From a bacterium (lineage in GTDB: Bacteria; Myxococcota; UBA727; JAUIJE01): a stretch of 64,000 nt of DNA. Numbering within the stretch: position 1 is the stretch's first letter; each line of letters opens with the position of its first letter. The position numbers and the translations under genes were made by a program. The notes beneath the pieces are model-generated. The model was given only the letters and a program-made list of their open reading frames with translations. It searched no databases and had not been told where the DNA came from. Shown here piece after piece: positions 1 through 10,699 of the stretch. The stretch covers positions 451,460-515,459 of the forward strand of contig JAUIJE010000005.1 in the NCBI GenBank assembly GCA_030431455.1. Reading direction: 5' to 3'.

Positions 1-1
1 C

Positions 2-862
2 TTCATCGACACCGCCGACGTGTACGGCCAAGACGGCCTGAGCGAACGGGTGCTCGGCAAGTGGTTCGACCAGCACAAACGGCGCGACGAGGTGGTGCTG
101 GCCACGAAGTTTCGCTTCCGCATGGGGGGTGGGCCCAACGGCACCGGCGCGTCCCGCCGGCGCATCGTGCAGTGCGTGGAAGATTCGTTGCGCCGGCTGC
201 GCACCGACCGCATCGACCTTTACCAAATCCACATGCAGGACATCGACACCCCCGAGGAAGAGACCCTGCGCGCCCTCGACGACCTGATCCGCCAGGGCAA
301 GGTCTTGTACCTCGGGGCGTCCAACTACGCCGCCTACCGATTGATGGAGAGCCTGGCCCTGGCCGACGCCCGGCACCTCACCCGGTTCGTGTCCCTGCAG
401 GCCCAATACAGCTTGGTGGTGCGGGACCTCGAGCGCGAACACGTCCCGCTGTGCCGGCGGCAAGGGCTCGGCGTGCTGCCCTGGTCCCCCCTCGCCCGCG
501 GCTTTTTGAGCGGCAAATACAAGCAGGGTCAGGAGCCACCGAGCGGGACCCGGTTCGCCACCTGGCGTGAACGCTACGAGGCCCTGGACACACCAAGGAA
601 CTGGCGCATCCTCGGCGCGCTGCAGGAGGTCGCGGGCCAGTGCGGGGCGAGCTGTTCGCAGGTCGCGCTGCGGTGGCTGATGCAACGGGAGACGGTGTCG
701 TCGGTGATCATGGGGGTGCGCACCATGGCCCAGCTCGAGGACAACCTCAAAGCGGCGGAGCTGTCGCTGTCCGCGTCACAAATGCAGCAGCTCACGGAAG
801 CTTCCGCGTTCGAGCTGGGTTACCCGTATGATTTTTTGGAGCGGGTACAACGCCGCTGGTGA
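2..862 (+). CDS. Aldo/keto reductase (5' end outside window)
   Basis: Partial gene: the frame is open to the first base and begins FIDTADVYG, the family's motif carrying the catalytic Asp and Tyr. The Lys (LATKFRF) and His (LYQIHMQD) of the Asp-Tyr-Lys-His tetrad follow. The C-terminal half has the usual AKR features: SPLARGFLSGKY, then VALRWLMQRETVSSVIMGVRTMAQLEDNL, the cofactor-binding end of the barrel. The family reduces aldehydes and ketones with NADPH in the cytoplasm; this one resembles the general AKR / MocA-like group and its substrate cannot be read. glmS starts 9 bases downstream on the same strand, so the two are probably co-transcribed. Only some 50 N-terminal residues appear to be missing. 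Confidence 0.9.
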   Translation, partial: FIDTADVYGQDGLSERVLGKWFDQHKRRDEVVLATKFRFRMGGGPNGTGASRRRIVQCVEDSLRRLRTDRIDLYQIHMQDIDTPEEETLRALDDLIRQGKVLYLGASNYAAYRLMESLALADARHLTRFVSLQAQYSLVVRDLEREHVPLCRRQGLGVLPWSPLARGFLSGKYKQGQEPPSGTRFATWRERYEALDTPRNWRILGALQEVAGQCGASCSQVALRWLMQRETVSSVIMGVRTMAQLEDNLKAAELSLSASQMQQLTEASAFELGYPYDFLERVQRRW

Positions 863-871
863 GGATTCGAT

Positions 872-2704
<1,833 letters not shown>

Positions 2705-2713
2705 CGCCCGCGC

Positions 2714-2866
2714 TCACGGGGCCAACAACGCGCGCCGGACGTGGCCCCGGTGGCGCGAGTGGTGCTGCAGGTCGTCGCTCTGGCTGTAGGCCAAGATGAG
2801 CTCGACCTCGCCCGCGTCGAGGTCGAAGGGCGCGCCGTGGGCGTGCCGCAACGGAACACTCTCCAC
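2714..2866 (-). CDS. Possible small protein downstream of the aldehyde dehydrogenase
   Basis: About 50 residues in an open minus-strand frame after the aldehyde dehydrogenase stop. It reads with amphipathic, protein-like composition (APFDLDAGEVELILAY, then a His/Arg-rich end) and stops 9 bases from the glmS stop. Start candidates are the GTG at 2866 or a TTG at 2875; neither has a good ribosome binding site. It could be the tail of a gene broken by rearrangement or a chance frame. No family recognised. Confidence 0.25.
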   Translation of the reverse strand: MESVPLRHAHGAPFDLDAGEVELILAYSQSDDLQHHSRHRGHVRRALLAP

Positions 2867-2904
2867 CAAAACCAAGCGGGCGCGGGGCGCGCCCGCGGCG
2901 AGGC

Positions 2905-4350
2905 TCAGGACGCGACGCCGCCGGGGCGCAGGGCCAGCAGGCGGCGCTCGGTGTAGTCCTCGATGGCGTAGCGGAGACCCTCGCGGCCAAAGCCGGAGTC
3001 CTTCACCCCGCCGTACGGCATGTGATCGACCCGGAACGTGGGGTAGTCGTTGTGGATCACGCCCCCCACCTCGAGCTGCTCGAAACATCGCCAGATGCTG
3101 TCCACCGAGTCGGTGAACACCCCACACTGCAGCCCAAACACAGTGTCATTGGCGGCGGCGATGGCCGCGTCGAGGTCCGCCACCCGTTCGAGCCCCACCA
3201 CCGGGCCGAACGCCTCCTCGTCGCGGAGTTTGGTCCCGCGGGGCACCTGCTCGAACACCGCGGGCTGGACCACGCGGCCCTGTCGCTCGCCCCCGCACAC
3301 GCGTCGTGCGCCTTGCGCCTCCGCCTCTTCCATCCAGGTCACGATGCGCGCGGCGTTTTTCTCGTCGATGAGCGGGCCCGACACCACCTGGTCGTCGGCG
3401 GGGTCGCCCACCGGCAGGGCCTGCACCGCGGCCACAAAATGTGACTTGAACGCGTCATAGACCTCGTCGAGCACGATCACCCGCTGCACCGAAATGCACA
3501 CCTGGCCCGCGTAGGCGAACGCCCCCACCGCGGTCCGGGCCGCCGCGGCGCGCAGGTCGGTGGACTTGTCCACGATGACCGCGGCGTTGCCCCCGAGCTC
3601 GAGCACCACTTTCTTTTTCCCCGCGCGGTTTTTCATGCCCCACCCCACCTCGGGGCTGCCGGTGAACGACAAGAGCTTGAACCGCTCGTCGACGGTGAAC
3701 GCGTCGGCCGCCGACCGCGCGCAGGGCACGACGTTGAGCCCGCCGGGGGGCACCCCCGCGGCGTGGCAGATCTCGGCCAACCGCAACGCGGTCAAGGGCG
3801 TGCTCGACGCGGGCTTGAGCACCACCGGGCAGCCGGTGGCGAAGCTGGGGGCGAGCTTGTGGGCCACGAGGTTGAGCGGAAAGTTGAACGGGCTGACCGC
3901 GGCCACCAGTCCCACGGGAAAACGCCGCACGATCCCGGTGCGGCCGGCCCCGGTGGGGACCGCGTCGAGCGCGAGGGTCTCCTCGTCGAGGCGCCAGGCC
4001 TCCTCAGCCGCGAAGGTGAACGTCTGCTGGGCCCGGGCCACCTCCCCCCGCGCGAACTTGAGCGGCTTGCCCGCCTCTGCGCTCAGCAGCTGGGCGACCT
4101 CCTCGGCCCGGTCGGCGATGCCCTTCGCAATGCGGCTGCAGATGTCGCGGCGCTCGTGAGCGGCGAGGGCCCGCATCGCCGGCGCGGCCGCGGTCCCGGC
4201 CGCGATGGCGCGTTCGACGTCGTGCTCGTCGCCTTGGGCCACGGTGCCGACGAGGCGACCGTCGTAGGGGGACTTGACCTCGAGGCGATGGGCGCCGGGG
4301 GTCCAGGCCCCCCCGATGAACAAATCGTAGTCGCGCGGGGTCTCGGTCAT
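2905..4350 (-). CDS. NAD(P)-dependent aldehyde dehydrogenase
   Basis: 481 residues, full length for the ALDH superfamily. Catalytic Cys285 lies in FAYAGQVCISVQR, general base Glu251 in VVLELGGNAAV, and the oxyanion Asn157 in SPFNFPLN. The coenzyme segment GCPVVLKPASSTPLTALRL and FTGSPEVG are also present, so the enzyme looks active. It oxidises an aldehyde to the acid in the cytoplasm. The sequence is most like the branch with lactaldehyde, phosphonoacetaldehyde and non-phosphorylating glyceraldehyde-3-phosphate dehydrogenases, but substrate is not determinable. Start ATG at 4350. The epimerase gene lies 76 bases upstream on the same strand; the gap between them carries a short GTGTCGTCG-type repeat. 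Confidence 0.92.
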   Translation of the reverse strand: MTETPRDYDLFIGGAWTPGAHRLEVKSPYDGRLVGTVAQGDEHDVERAIAAGTAAAPAMRALAAHERRDICSRIAKGIADRAEEVAQLLSAEAGKPLKFARGEVARAQQTFTFAAEEAWRLDEETLALDAVPTGAGRTGIVRRFPVGLVAAVSPFNFPLNLVAHKLAPSFATGCPVVLKPASSTPLTALRLAEICHAAGVPPGGLNVVPCARSAADAFTVDERFKLLSFTGSPEVGWGMKNRAGKKKVVLELGGNAAVIVDKSTDLRAAAARTAVGAFAYAGQVCISVQRVIVLDEVYDAFKSHFVAAVQALPVGDPADDQVVSGPLIDEKNAARIVTWMEEAEAQGARRVCGGERQGRVVQPAVFEQVPRGTKLRDEEAFGPVVGLERVADLDAAIAAANDTVFGLQCGVFTDSVDSIWRCFEQLEVGGVIHNDYPTFRVDHMPYGGVKDSGFGREGLRYAIEDYTERRLLALRPGGVAS

Positions 4351-4426
4351 GGCGTCTCCTGTTCGTCGCGGGTCGATGGTGTCGTCGGTGTCGTCGGTGT
4401 CGTTGTAGCAACCGCGCCCCGGACGA

Positions 4427-5353
4427 TCAGCCCGGGTGGTCCTTCATCCAGTCCAATGTCATGGCAAGCCCCTCGTCGAGCGCGACCCGGGGCGCCCACC
4501 CCGTGGCCGCCTGGAGCCGGCCCGGGTGAATCGCCGAGCGGCGCTGTTCGCCCCGCCGCGCGCCCTCGTGCACCAGGGGCACGGTCTGGCCCGACTTGTT
4601 GATCAAGGTCCGGGCCAGGGTGTTGATGTTGGTCTCGACCCCGGTGCCCACGTTGAACGCGCCGTCGAGTTGGCGCTCGAGGGCCAGGGCGTTGGCCTCG
4701 GCCACGTCGCCCACGTACACAAAGTCGCGGGTCTGCTCCCCATCGCCGTAGATCACCAGCGGCACCCCGTCGCGCAGTCGTTGGCTGAAGATCGCCACCA
4801 CCCCCGCCTCGGTGTCCGGCCGTTGGCGCGGTCCATACACATTGGCATAGCGCAACCGGGTGACGGTAAAGCCGCCCTCGCGGGCGTAGAACTGCAGGGC
4901 CTGTTCGCCGAGCCACTTGTTGAAGCCGTAGACCGAGCCCGGCGCACAGGTCGCCTCCTCGGTCACGGGGATCTTGGCCCCGTCGCCGTAGATTGCGCCC
5001 CCGGTGCTCGCGAACAACACGTGGGCCAGCTTTGCGCCCCGCCGGGCGGCGTCGAGCACGTTGACCAGCCCCACGACATTGATGTCGGTGTCGCGCACCG
5101 GATCTTTCATGCTGCGGCGCACGTCGATCTGGGCCGCGTGGTGGCACAACACCTCGGGGGCGAACGCGAGCAGCTCCACCGCCGCCACTTCGCTGCGAAT
5201 GTCCGCTTCGACGAGCTGGGCCGCGCCGGGCACATGCTCAACCCGGCCGGTCGACAAGTCGTCGAGCACCAGGACCTCGTGACCATCCTCGAGCAGCCGG
5301 GCCGTCACGTGGGACCCGATAAAACCGGCGCCGCCGGTGACACAAACGCGCAC
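4427..5353 (-). CDS. NAD-dependent sugar-nucleotide epimerase/dehydratase
   Basis: 308 residues of the extended SDR family. The NAD-binding TGGAGFIGSHV is at residues 6-16; the catalytic triad is Ser/Thr in FASTGGAIYG, Tyr142 and Lys146 in VYGFNKWLGE. RLRYANVYGPRQRPD and RDFVYVGDVAEA are typical of the UDP-glucose 4-epimerase / dTDP-glucose dehydratase branch. It likely interconverts a nucleotide sugar for envelope polysaccharide. It starts with ATG at 5353 and precedes the aldehyde dehydrogenase on the same strand. The exact sugar is not determinable; UDP-glucose 4-epimerase-like is the best description. Confidence 0.9.
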   Translation of the reverse strand: MRVCVTGGAGFIGSHVTARLLEDGHEVLVLDDLSTGRVEHVPGAAQLVEADIRSEVAAVELLAFAPEVLCHHAAQIDVRRSMKDPVRDTDINVVGLVNVLDAARRGAKLAHVLFASTGGAIYGDGAKIPVTEEATCAPGSVYGFNKWLGEQALQFYAREGGFTVTRLRYANVYGPRQRPDTEAGVVAIFSQRLRDGVPLVIYGDGEQTRDFVYVGDVAEANALALERQLDGAFNVGTGVETNINTLARTLINKSGQTVPLVHEGARRGEQRRSAIHPGRLQAATGWAPRVALDEGLAMTLDWMKDHPG

Positions 5354-5410
5354 GTCACCCCCTTGCCCGGACTCTACCCGAGAACCGGGCCGGGGGCGCC
5401 GGGCGCGGCC

Positions 5411-5965
5411 TCAGCGCGAAAACGCGGCGTAGCGCATCAGCGCGCGCATCGACGCCTTGTCGAGCACGCGCACCGCGAGCATCGCCGAGCCCGCCTCGAC
5501 CTTCTCGATCACCACCCGGACCGCGACCCGGGCCGACTGCACCTTTGACAGGCACAGGCGCAACAGCACGTGGGTCCCGGCGGCAAGATCTTCGGGGGTG
5601 TCCTCGACCGCGACCCAGGCGCTGTGGCCCCCGAGCATCATGCCCACGTTCTCGTTCATGGCGTCGGGGCTTTCGTAGCGCGCGGTCACCGCGCAGGTTC
5701 GTTCGTCGGCAGCGTGGGTCATGGGGACCTCCTCGGGGTTGTCGGGGGCGTCTTTGGGGGGCGCGGCCTGCTCCTCACAGCGGCGGACGTAGGTGCCTTT
5801 CTGGGTCTTGCGGGTGACCTCGACCAGCGTCGGGTCCCGGCCCCCCTCGCCCAGCGCGTGGAGCAGCAACCGCTCCCCCACCGCGAACGGCAGCAGATGG
5901 GAGAGCTTCAGCTCGCCCTGGTCCAGGTCCTCGGTGCTTTGCCACACATGAAACACACGTCTCAC
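5411..5965 (-). CDS. Uncharacterised protein, possibly PilZ-like
   Basis: 184 residues from a GTG at 5965, chosen because AAGGAG sits 7 bases upstream (5973-5978); longer upstream frames lack this. The first third (VRRVFHVWQSTEDLDQGELK) and the last third (HVLLRLCLSKVQSARVAVRV) are separated by an acidic, Pro-rich linker near residues 75-90. The C-terminal beta-rich segment (GTHVLLRL...VAVRVVIEKVEAGSAMLAVRV) recalls PilZ-type c-di-GMP domains, but the RxxxR and D/NxSxxG motifs are not visible, so that assignment is weak. It is divergent from the ketoacyl synthase across 156 bases that hold both promoters. Confidence 0.6.
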   Translation of the reverse strand: MRRVFHVWQSTEDLDQGELKLSHLLPFAVGERLLLHALGEGGRDPTLVEVTRKTQKGTYVRRCEEQAAPPKDAPDNPEEVPMTHAADERTCAVTARYESPDAMNENVGMMLGGHSAWVAVEDTPEDLAAGTHVLLRLCLSKVQSARVAVRVVIEKVEAGSAMLAVRVLDKASMRALMRYAAFSR

Positions 5966-6121
5966 GGCCGGTCTCCTTGTCGGGCACCACGCCCCCTCCT
6001 GAAGGTGTAAACGACCGGTCCCAAAGAACGATTTCCGCCTCGTGCGAAGCGTCACGCCCGGTTGATTTCAGCCAGCCCTCTGGCATGTTCGTCGCGTCTT
6101 TTTGACTTCCAGGAGTGCCAC

Positions 6122-7384
6122 ATGGATCGGCGCGTTGTTGTCACCGGAGTCGGGCTGGTTACGCCCATCGCCAACACCACCAAGCCGTCGTGGGAAGGCC
6201 TGCTCGCCGGCAAGTCCGGCGTGACGCGGCAACCCACGTGGGAAGACGAGTGCCCGGGGTTGTCGGTGCTGATCGCGGGGGCGGTGGAGCCCTTCGATCA
6301 CCGACCCTACTGGCGCTCCGACGGGGAGGAGAAGTCCTACGACCGCTACATCCCCTACGCGATGCGGGCGACCACCGAGGCCTTCGAGATGGCCGGCCTC
6401 GGCGAAGGCGTGCCCGAGAACATGGCCGACCGATCCATTTGCATTTTTGGCGTGGGCCTCGCCGGCTACCTCAAGGTCCTCGACACCTACGCGGGCTTGC
6501 ACAAGGTGGGTCCCGAATCCGTGGACCCCGGGGTGTTGTTCAACATCTCGTCCAACATGGTGCCCGCGGCCATCGCCCGGCGCCACGGGTGCCGCCAGGG
6601 GTCGTTCACGACGGTGAGCGCGTGTACCTCCGGCGCCCACGCGGTGGGTGAAGCGTTTTTGCGCATCAAGCACGGGTTCGCCGACATGGCGATCACCGGC
6701 GGCTGCGAAGCTGGGGTCAACCCGCTGACCACCTCGGGCTTCGCGGCCATGCGGGCGCTGTCGAGCAAACACAACGACTCCGCCGCCGCCGCGTCGCGCC
6801 CGTTCGAAAAGAACCGCAGCGGCTTTGTGTTGTCCGAGGGGTCGGGGGCGCTGGTGCTCGAGGAGTACGAAGCGGCCAAGAAACGCAACGCGCCCATCCT
6901 CTGCGAAATCCGCGGCTATTCCGCGACCTGCGATGCGGCCTACCTCACCGCCCCGGCGGAGGAAGGCGAAGGGTTCCAGCGGTCGATGCGCGGCGCCATC
7001 GAGATGGCCGGCGTCCGCCCCGACGAGATCAAGTACATCAACGCCCACGCGACCTCGACCCCGGTGGGCGACATCATCGAGTGCCAAGCGATCCGCCACG
7101 TGTTCGGCGATTGGACGGACAAAGGCCTGTGGGTCTCGTCGACCAAGTCGATGACCGGCCACTTGCTCGGCGGCGCGGGCGGTCTCGAGGCGGCGATCTC
7201 CGTGCTCTCGCTCAAGGAAGGCAAGGTCCCGCCCACCATCAACTATGACGAGCCGGACCCCGAGATCGCGCTCGACGTGGTGCCGGGCGAGATGCGCGAA
7301 GCCAAGATGGACCACGCCCTGTCCAACTCCTTTGGCTTTGGCGGCACCAACGCCAGCATCGTGATGAGCCGGGTCGAGGCGTAG
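6122..7384 (+). CDS. Beta-ketoacyl-ACP synthase II-type (FabF-like)
   Basis: 420 residues. The start ATG at 6122 follows CCAGGAG by a normal distance. Catalytic Cys168 lies in TTVSACTSGAHAVGEA. The two His residues lie in NAHATSTPVGD and STKSMTGHLLGGAGGLEA, the latter also giving the conserved Lys. FGFGGTNASIV near the end is the family signature. It condenses malonyl-ACP with an acyl-ACP in fatty-acid or polyketide-like chain elongation. It is a lone gene without neighbouring ACP or reductase, so it could serve a specialised lipid as easily as housekeeping synthesis. It converges on the RND permease gene with only 3 bases between stop codons. Confidence 0.93.
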   Translation: MDRRVVVTGVGLVTPIANTTKPSWEGLLAGKSGVTRQPTWEDECPGLSVLIAGAVEPFDHRPYWRSDGEEKSYDRYIPYAMRATTEAFEMAGLGEGVPENMADRSICIFGVGLAGYLKVLDTYAGLHKVGPESVDPGVLFNISSNMVPAAIARRHGCRQGSFTTVSACTSGAHAVGEAFLRIKHGFADMAITGGCEAGVNPLTTSGFAAMRALSSKHNDSAAAASRPFEKNRSGFVLSEGSGALVLEEYEAAKKRNAPILCEIRGYSATCDAAYLTAPAEEGEGFQRSMRGAIEMAGVRPDEIKYINAHATSTPVGDIIECQAIRHVFGDWTDKGLWVSSTKSMTGHLLGGAGGLEAAISVLSLKEGKVPPTINYDEPDPEIALDVVPGEMREAKMDHALSNSFGFGGTNASIVMSRVEA

Positions 7385-7387
7385 CGC

Positions 7388-10300
7388 CTAGGCGGGTTTT
7401 TTCGCGTCAGAGCCCGCGTCCACGTCGTCGGACGCGGCCGGTTCGGCCCCCGCCTCGGGGGCCGTTTCTGTGTCGGGGGCCGTCTCGGTGGTTCCCGGGG
7501 ACGGGCCGGCCGGCGACGGCGCGGTGGCCGTGGGTCCCTCTTCGCCGGCGGGCGTCGACCCGCCGGGGCGCACGCGGCGCAAAAGACCGACCACCACCCG
7601 CACCACCGCGCCGGCCACCCGCGCGCTGATGGTCCGGCCGTCCTCGAGCACGCCGACAAACGCGGGGATGAACATCAACGTGAGCGCGGTGGCGAACACC
7701 AAACCCCATCCCACCGCGAGCACCATGGGCGCCATCCAGCCGGCATCGCCGAACAGCCCGTACGCCAGGGGAAACACCCCCGCCAAGGTGGTGGCGGTGG
7801 TGAGCAACACCGCGCGCAGGCGCGAGGACGCCCCCGCCACCACCGCGGCGCGGCGTTCAGCCACATTGCGGGCCGCGCGCAGCCGCTCGTCGAGCGCCAC
7901 GGTCATGACCAACGAGTCGTTCACCACGATCCCGGTGAGGCCGAGGGCGCCCACCACCGCGAGCACGGTGAGGGTGTCGCCGTGCACCAGAAATGCGTAG
8001 ATCGCCCCCGCGAGGCCAAAGGGGATCGCGGCCACGACGACCACGGGCTTGGACAGGGAGTTGAGCGCGAGCACGAGGGTCACGTAGATGAGCAGCAACG
8101 CGATCATGGCCAGGCCCTGGTACCAGGCCTTGGTCTTCTCCAGCCGCTCGGACGGGCGCACCGAGAGGTGATAGCCGGGGTACTTCTCGCGCACCGGCGC
8201 GAGGCTCTCTTCGATGCTCTCTTTGACCTCCTCGAGCTTGGTCTGCTCCTTGTCGAAGGACACGTCGATGCGGAACACGCGCAACCCGTCGCGGTGCTCG
8301 ATGTCGCGCAGCACCGTCATCTCCTCCCACCGCCCGAGGAACGAGAGCGGCACCCCCAGCCCGCGCTGGTTGGTGATCTGCAGATTCGACAGGGCCTTGA
8401 CGTCGGTGGGCGCATCGTCGCCGGCCTTGAACACCACCGGGATGTCTTTGCCCTGAAAGCGGAACCGGTCGCCGAGGTCGGTCGAAAAGTGCACCCGAAT
8501 CTGCCGCAGCACGTCGGTGGGGCCGATGCCGTGTTGGCGCAGCCGGTGGAGGTCGGGCACGAACACGTAGCTGCGCTGCATCCGGCCCGGGTCCATGTAC
8601 ACATCGACAATGCCTTTGCGTCCGGTGAGCGCCCCTCGGATCTCATTCTGCACGTCGGTGAAGCTGAGCCGGTCGCCCCCGGAGACAAAGACCTCGACCA
8701 CTTCCTGTTCGCGGTCCTCCTGCCGCACCCCGATGCGCAGGCTGGCGAGCCCGAGCTCTGCCTGGGCCGCTTCGAGCTGGGGCTTGAGCCGGTCCATCAG
8801 CACGTGGCGCAGCTTCTCCTGCTCGACGAACCCGCCCGGGGGATACAGCGTGACCCGGCCCGACGACCAATCGAGATTGGAAAAGCCCACCCGCCACTTC
8901 CGGCCCACCTTGGTGTGCACCGACGCCACCAAATCGCCTCCCATGGCCCGCACCTTCTCGGTCACCGGGCGGCTCCAGGCCTCGAGCTCGTCGAGGGTCG
9001 AAGCCTTCTGGGCAAAGCTGAACTCCACGTCGACCTGCGGGTTGAGGCTCAGGCTGGTGGAAAAGGGCACGGTGCCGTTGGACACCAGGGAGATGGCGAG
9101 CACGATGGCGCCGATGCCACCCACCACGACGAGGTACCGCAGGCGCATGCCGATGCGCAGGGCCCACTCGTAGACCGCGCGCAGCTTGAGCCAGAACGGG
9201 CCTTCGCGTTTGACCGTGGCATCGCCCCAGTGGGCGAGGTGATTGGGCAACAAGAAGAAACACTCGAACACCGAGAACGCGAGCCCGGCGATGGCCACCA
9301 CCGGCAACGGCTTGATGATCGCGCTCTCGTGCGACGGGCTCACGAGCAAGGTGGCGAAGGCGAGCACGGTGGTCGCGCCCATGCCCACCACCGGGCGCCA
9401 CATCTTGTGCACCGCGGCGAGGGCGGCGTCCTCGGCGGACAGACCGTTTTCGCGTTCTTGGGCAAAGGCCTCGCACATGATGATGGCGTCGTCGACGAGC
9501 AGGCCGGCGATGAGGATCATCGCGGCCAGGGTCACGAAGTTGAGCGCGATGCCCGCGAGCCAGAGCACGATGACGATGCCGGAGAAACAAAAGGGCAAAC
9601 CCAGGGCCGCAATGAGACTGGTACGGAACGACAGCGCCAACGTGAGCAGCAGCAGAACGATGAGCACCCCGAAGATGCCGTTGTCGATGAGGGTCGAGAA
9701 CTGGTGTTCGATGAGGTCGGCGGTGTTGAACACCAAGCGCGGCTCCCAATCGGCGGGGATGCGGCCCTCGGCCTGGATCTTCTTGAGTTCGTCTTCGACC
9801 GCCTGGGCCGCGTCCACCGCGTCGGTGTTCTGCAGGTCCCAGCTCGCCTCGAAGGTGATGTGCTCTTCGCCCTCGATGAGAGTCCGGTAGCCCTCGTACT
9901 CGCGTTCGTAATCGACGTCGGCGACGTCCCGGATGCGCACCCCCCGGCCGGCGCGGTTCTGGGAGAGCACCGCGTTTTTGATCGCTTCGATGTCGTCGGC
10001 TTTGCCCCGTTGGGTGAGGGTGAGGTGCTCGTCTTTGATGTCGAGCACCCCGATGCCGTAGTCCCGCAGCATCTGCAGCACGGTGGTGCGGATCTGTCCG
10101 GCGTCGAGACCGGCCCGGGCCACGGCGTCGTCGTGGGGTTTGATCACGAGACGGAAGGTGGGGAGGTTGGTCTCGGCCTTGAGCACCTCGGGGATGCGCT
10201 CCAGTCGCTGCACCACGAGCTCCGCGATCTCGCGGTGGGCGGGGTTGTTGGGGTCTGAGCCCATGAACACATAGTTGGTGCCGGCCCCGCCGAACCCGGG

Positions 10301-10699
10301 GCGGGTCTCGCGGCGCTCGATGGGCAACATGTCGGGGGGGAGGAGATTTTGCACCGACGAGACCCGGGCGTCGATCTGCTCCCGCAGGATTTGGTGGTCT
10401 TTGTATGAAAGACCGGGCTCGTAGAGAACGGTGATGGTGGTGCTGCCGTCCTGGGTGTTGGACTCGACCTTCTCGACGTCGGGCAAACCGGTGAGCGCGG
10501 CCTCGACCCGAAAGGTGACGAGCTGTTCGATCTCCACCGCCGACGCGGACGGGACGCGAAAGGTGTAGGCCACGCCGTTGATGTCCGCCCCCGGGAGCAG
10601 CGCGCGGGGAATGCCGGGCAGGATGAACAGCCCCGCGCCGATCACCGCGAAGGTGATGACGTTGACCAGCATGCTGTTTCGAATGAAGAACCGAATCAT
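7388..10699 (-). CDS. RND-family efflux permease (HAE1/AcrB-like)
   Basis: 1103 residues from ATG 10699, which overlaps the stop of the upstream TolC-like gene as ATGA. The N-terminal helix starts MIRFFIRNSMLVNVITF. Two homologous halves are visible: the TM4 segment GLLVDDAIIMCEAF with the proton-relay Asp pair (about residue 400) and its TM10 counterpart GIVVNDSLVM (about 925). The large periplasmic loops are intact. Known role: proton-driven inner-membrane pump exporting drugs, lipids or metabolites. The last 90 or so residues form a Pro/Ala/Thr/Glu/Asp-rich cytoplasmic tail, unusual for the family. No membrane-fusion (adaptor) gene is next to it. Confidence 0.93.
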   Translation of the reverse strand: MIRFFIRNSMLVNVITFAVIGAGLFILPGIPRALLPGADINGVAYTFRVPSASAVEIEQLVTFRVEAALTGLPDVEKVESNTQDGSTTITVLYEPGLSYKDHQILREQIDARVSSVQNLLPPDMLPIERRETRPGFGGAGTNYVFMGSDPNNPAHREIAELVVQRLERIPEVLKAETNLPTFRLVIKPHDDAVARAGLDAGQIRTTVLQMLRDYGIGVLDIKDEHLTLTQRGKADDIEAIKNAVLSQNRAGRGVRIRDVADVDYEREYEGYRTLIEGEEHITFEASWDLQNTDAVDAAQAVEDELKKIQAEGRIPADWEPRLVFNTADLIEHQFSTLIDNGIFGVLIVLLLLTLALSFRTSLIAALGLPFCFSGIVIVLWLAGIALNFVTLAAMILIAGLLVDDAIIMCEAFAQERENGLSAEDAALAAVHKMWRPVVGMGATTVLAFATLLVSPSHESAIIKPLPVVAIAGLAFSVFECFFLLPNHLAHWGDATVKREGPFWLKLRAVYEWALRIGMRLRYLVVVGGIGAIVLAISLVSNGTVPFSTSLSLNPQVDVEFSFAQKASTLDELEAWSRPVTEKVRAMGGDLVASVHTKVGRKWRVGFSNLDWSSGRVTLYPPGGFVEQEKLRHVLMDRLKPQLEAAQAELGLASLRIGVRQEDREQEVVEVFVSGGDRLSFTDVQNEIRGALTGRKGIVDVYMDPGRMQRSYVFVPDLHRLRQHGIGPTDVLRQIRVHFSTDLGDRFRFQGKDIPVVFKAGDDAPTDVKALSNLQITNQRGLGVPLSFLGRWEEMTVLRDIEHRDGLRVFRIDVSFDKEQTKLEEVKESIEESLAPVREKYPGYHLSVRPSERLEKTKAWYQGLAMIALLLIYVTLVLALNSLSKPVVVVAAIPFGLAGAIYAFLVHGDTLTVLAVVGALGLTGIVVNDSLVMTVALDERLRAARNVAERRAAVVAGASSRLRAVLLTTATTLAGVFPLAYGLFGDAGWMAPMVLAVGWGLVFATALTLMFIPAFVGVLEDGRTISARVAGAVVRVVVGLLRRVRPGGSTPAGEEGPTATAPSPAGPSPGTTETAPDTETAPEAGAEPAASDDVDAGSDAKKPA

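Noticed and set aside
7375-7405. CGCCTAGGCG followed by a T-run after the ketoacyl synthase gene, as a terminator
   Set aside because: The palindrome leaves too small a loop for a stable stem, and the T-run is part of the RND C-terminal Lys codons.
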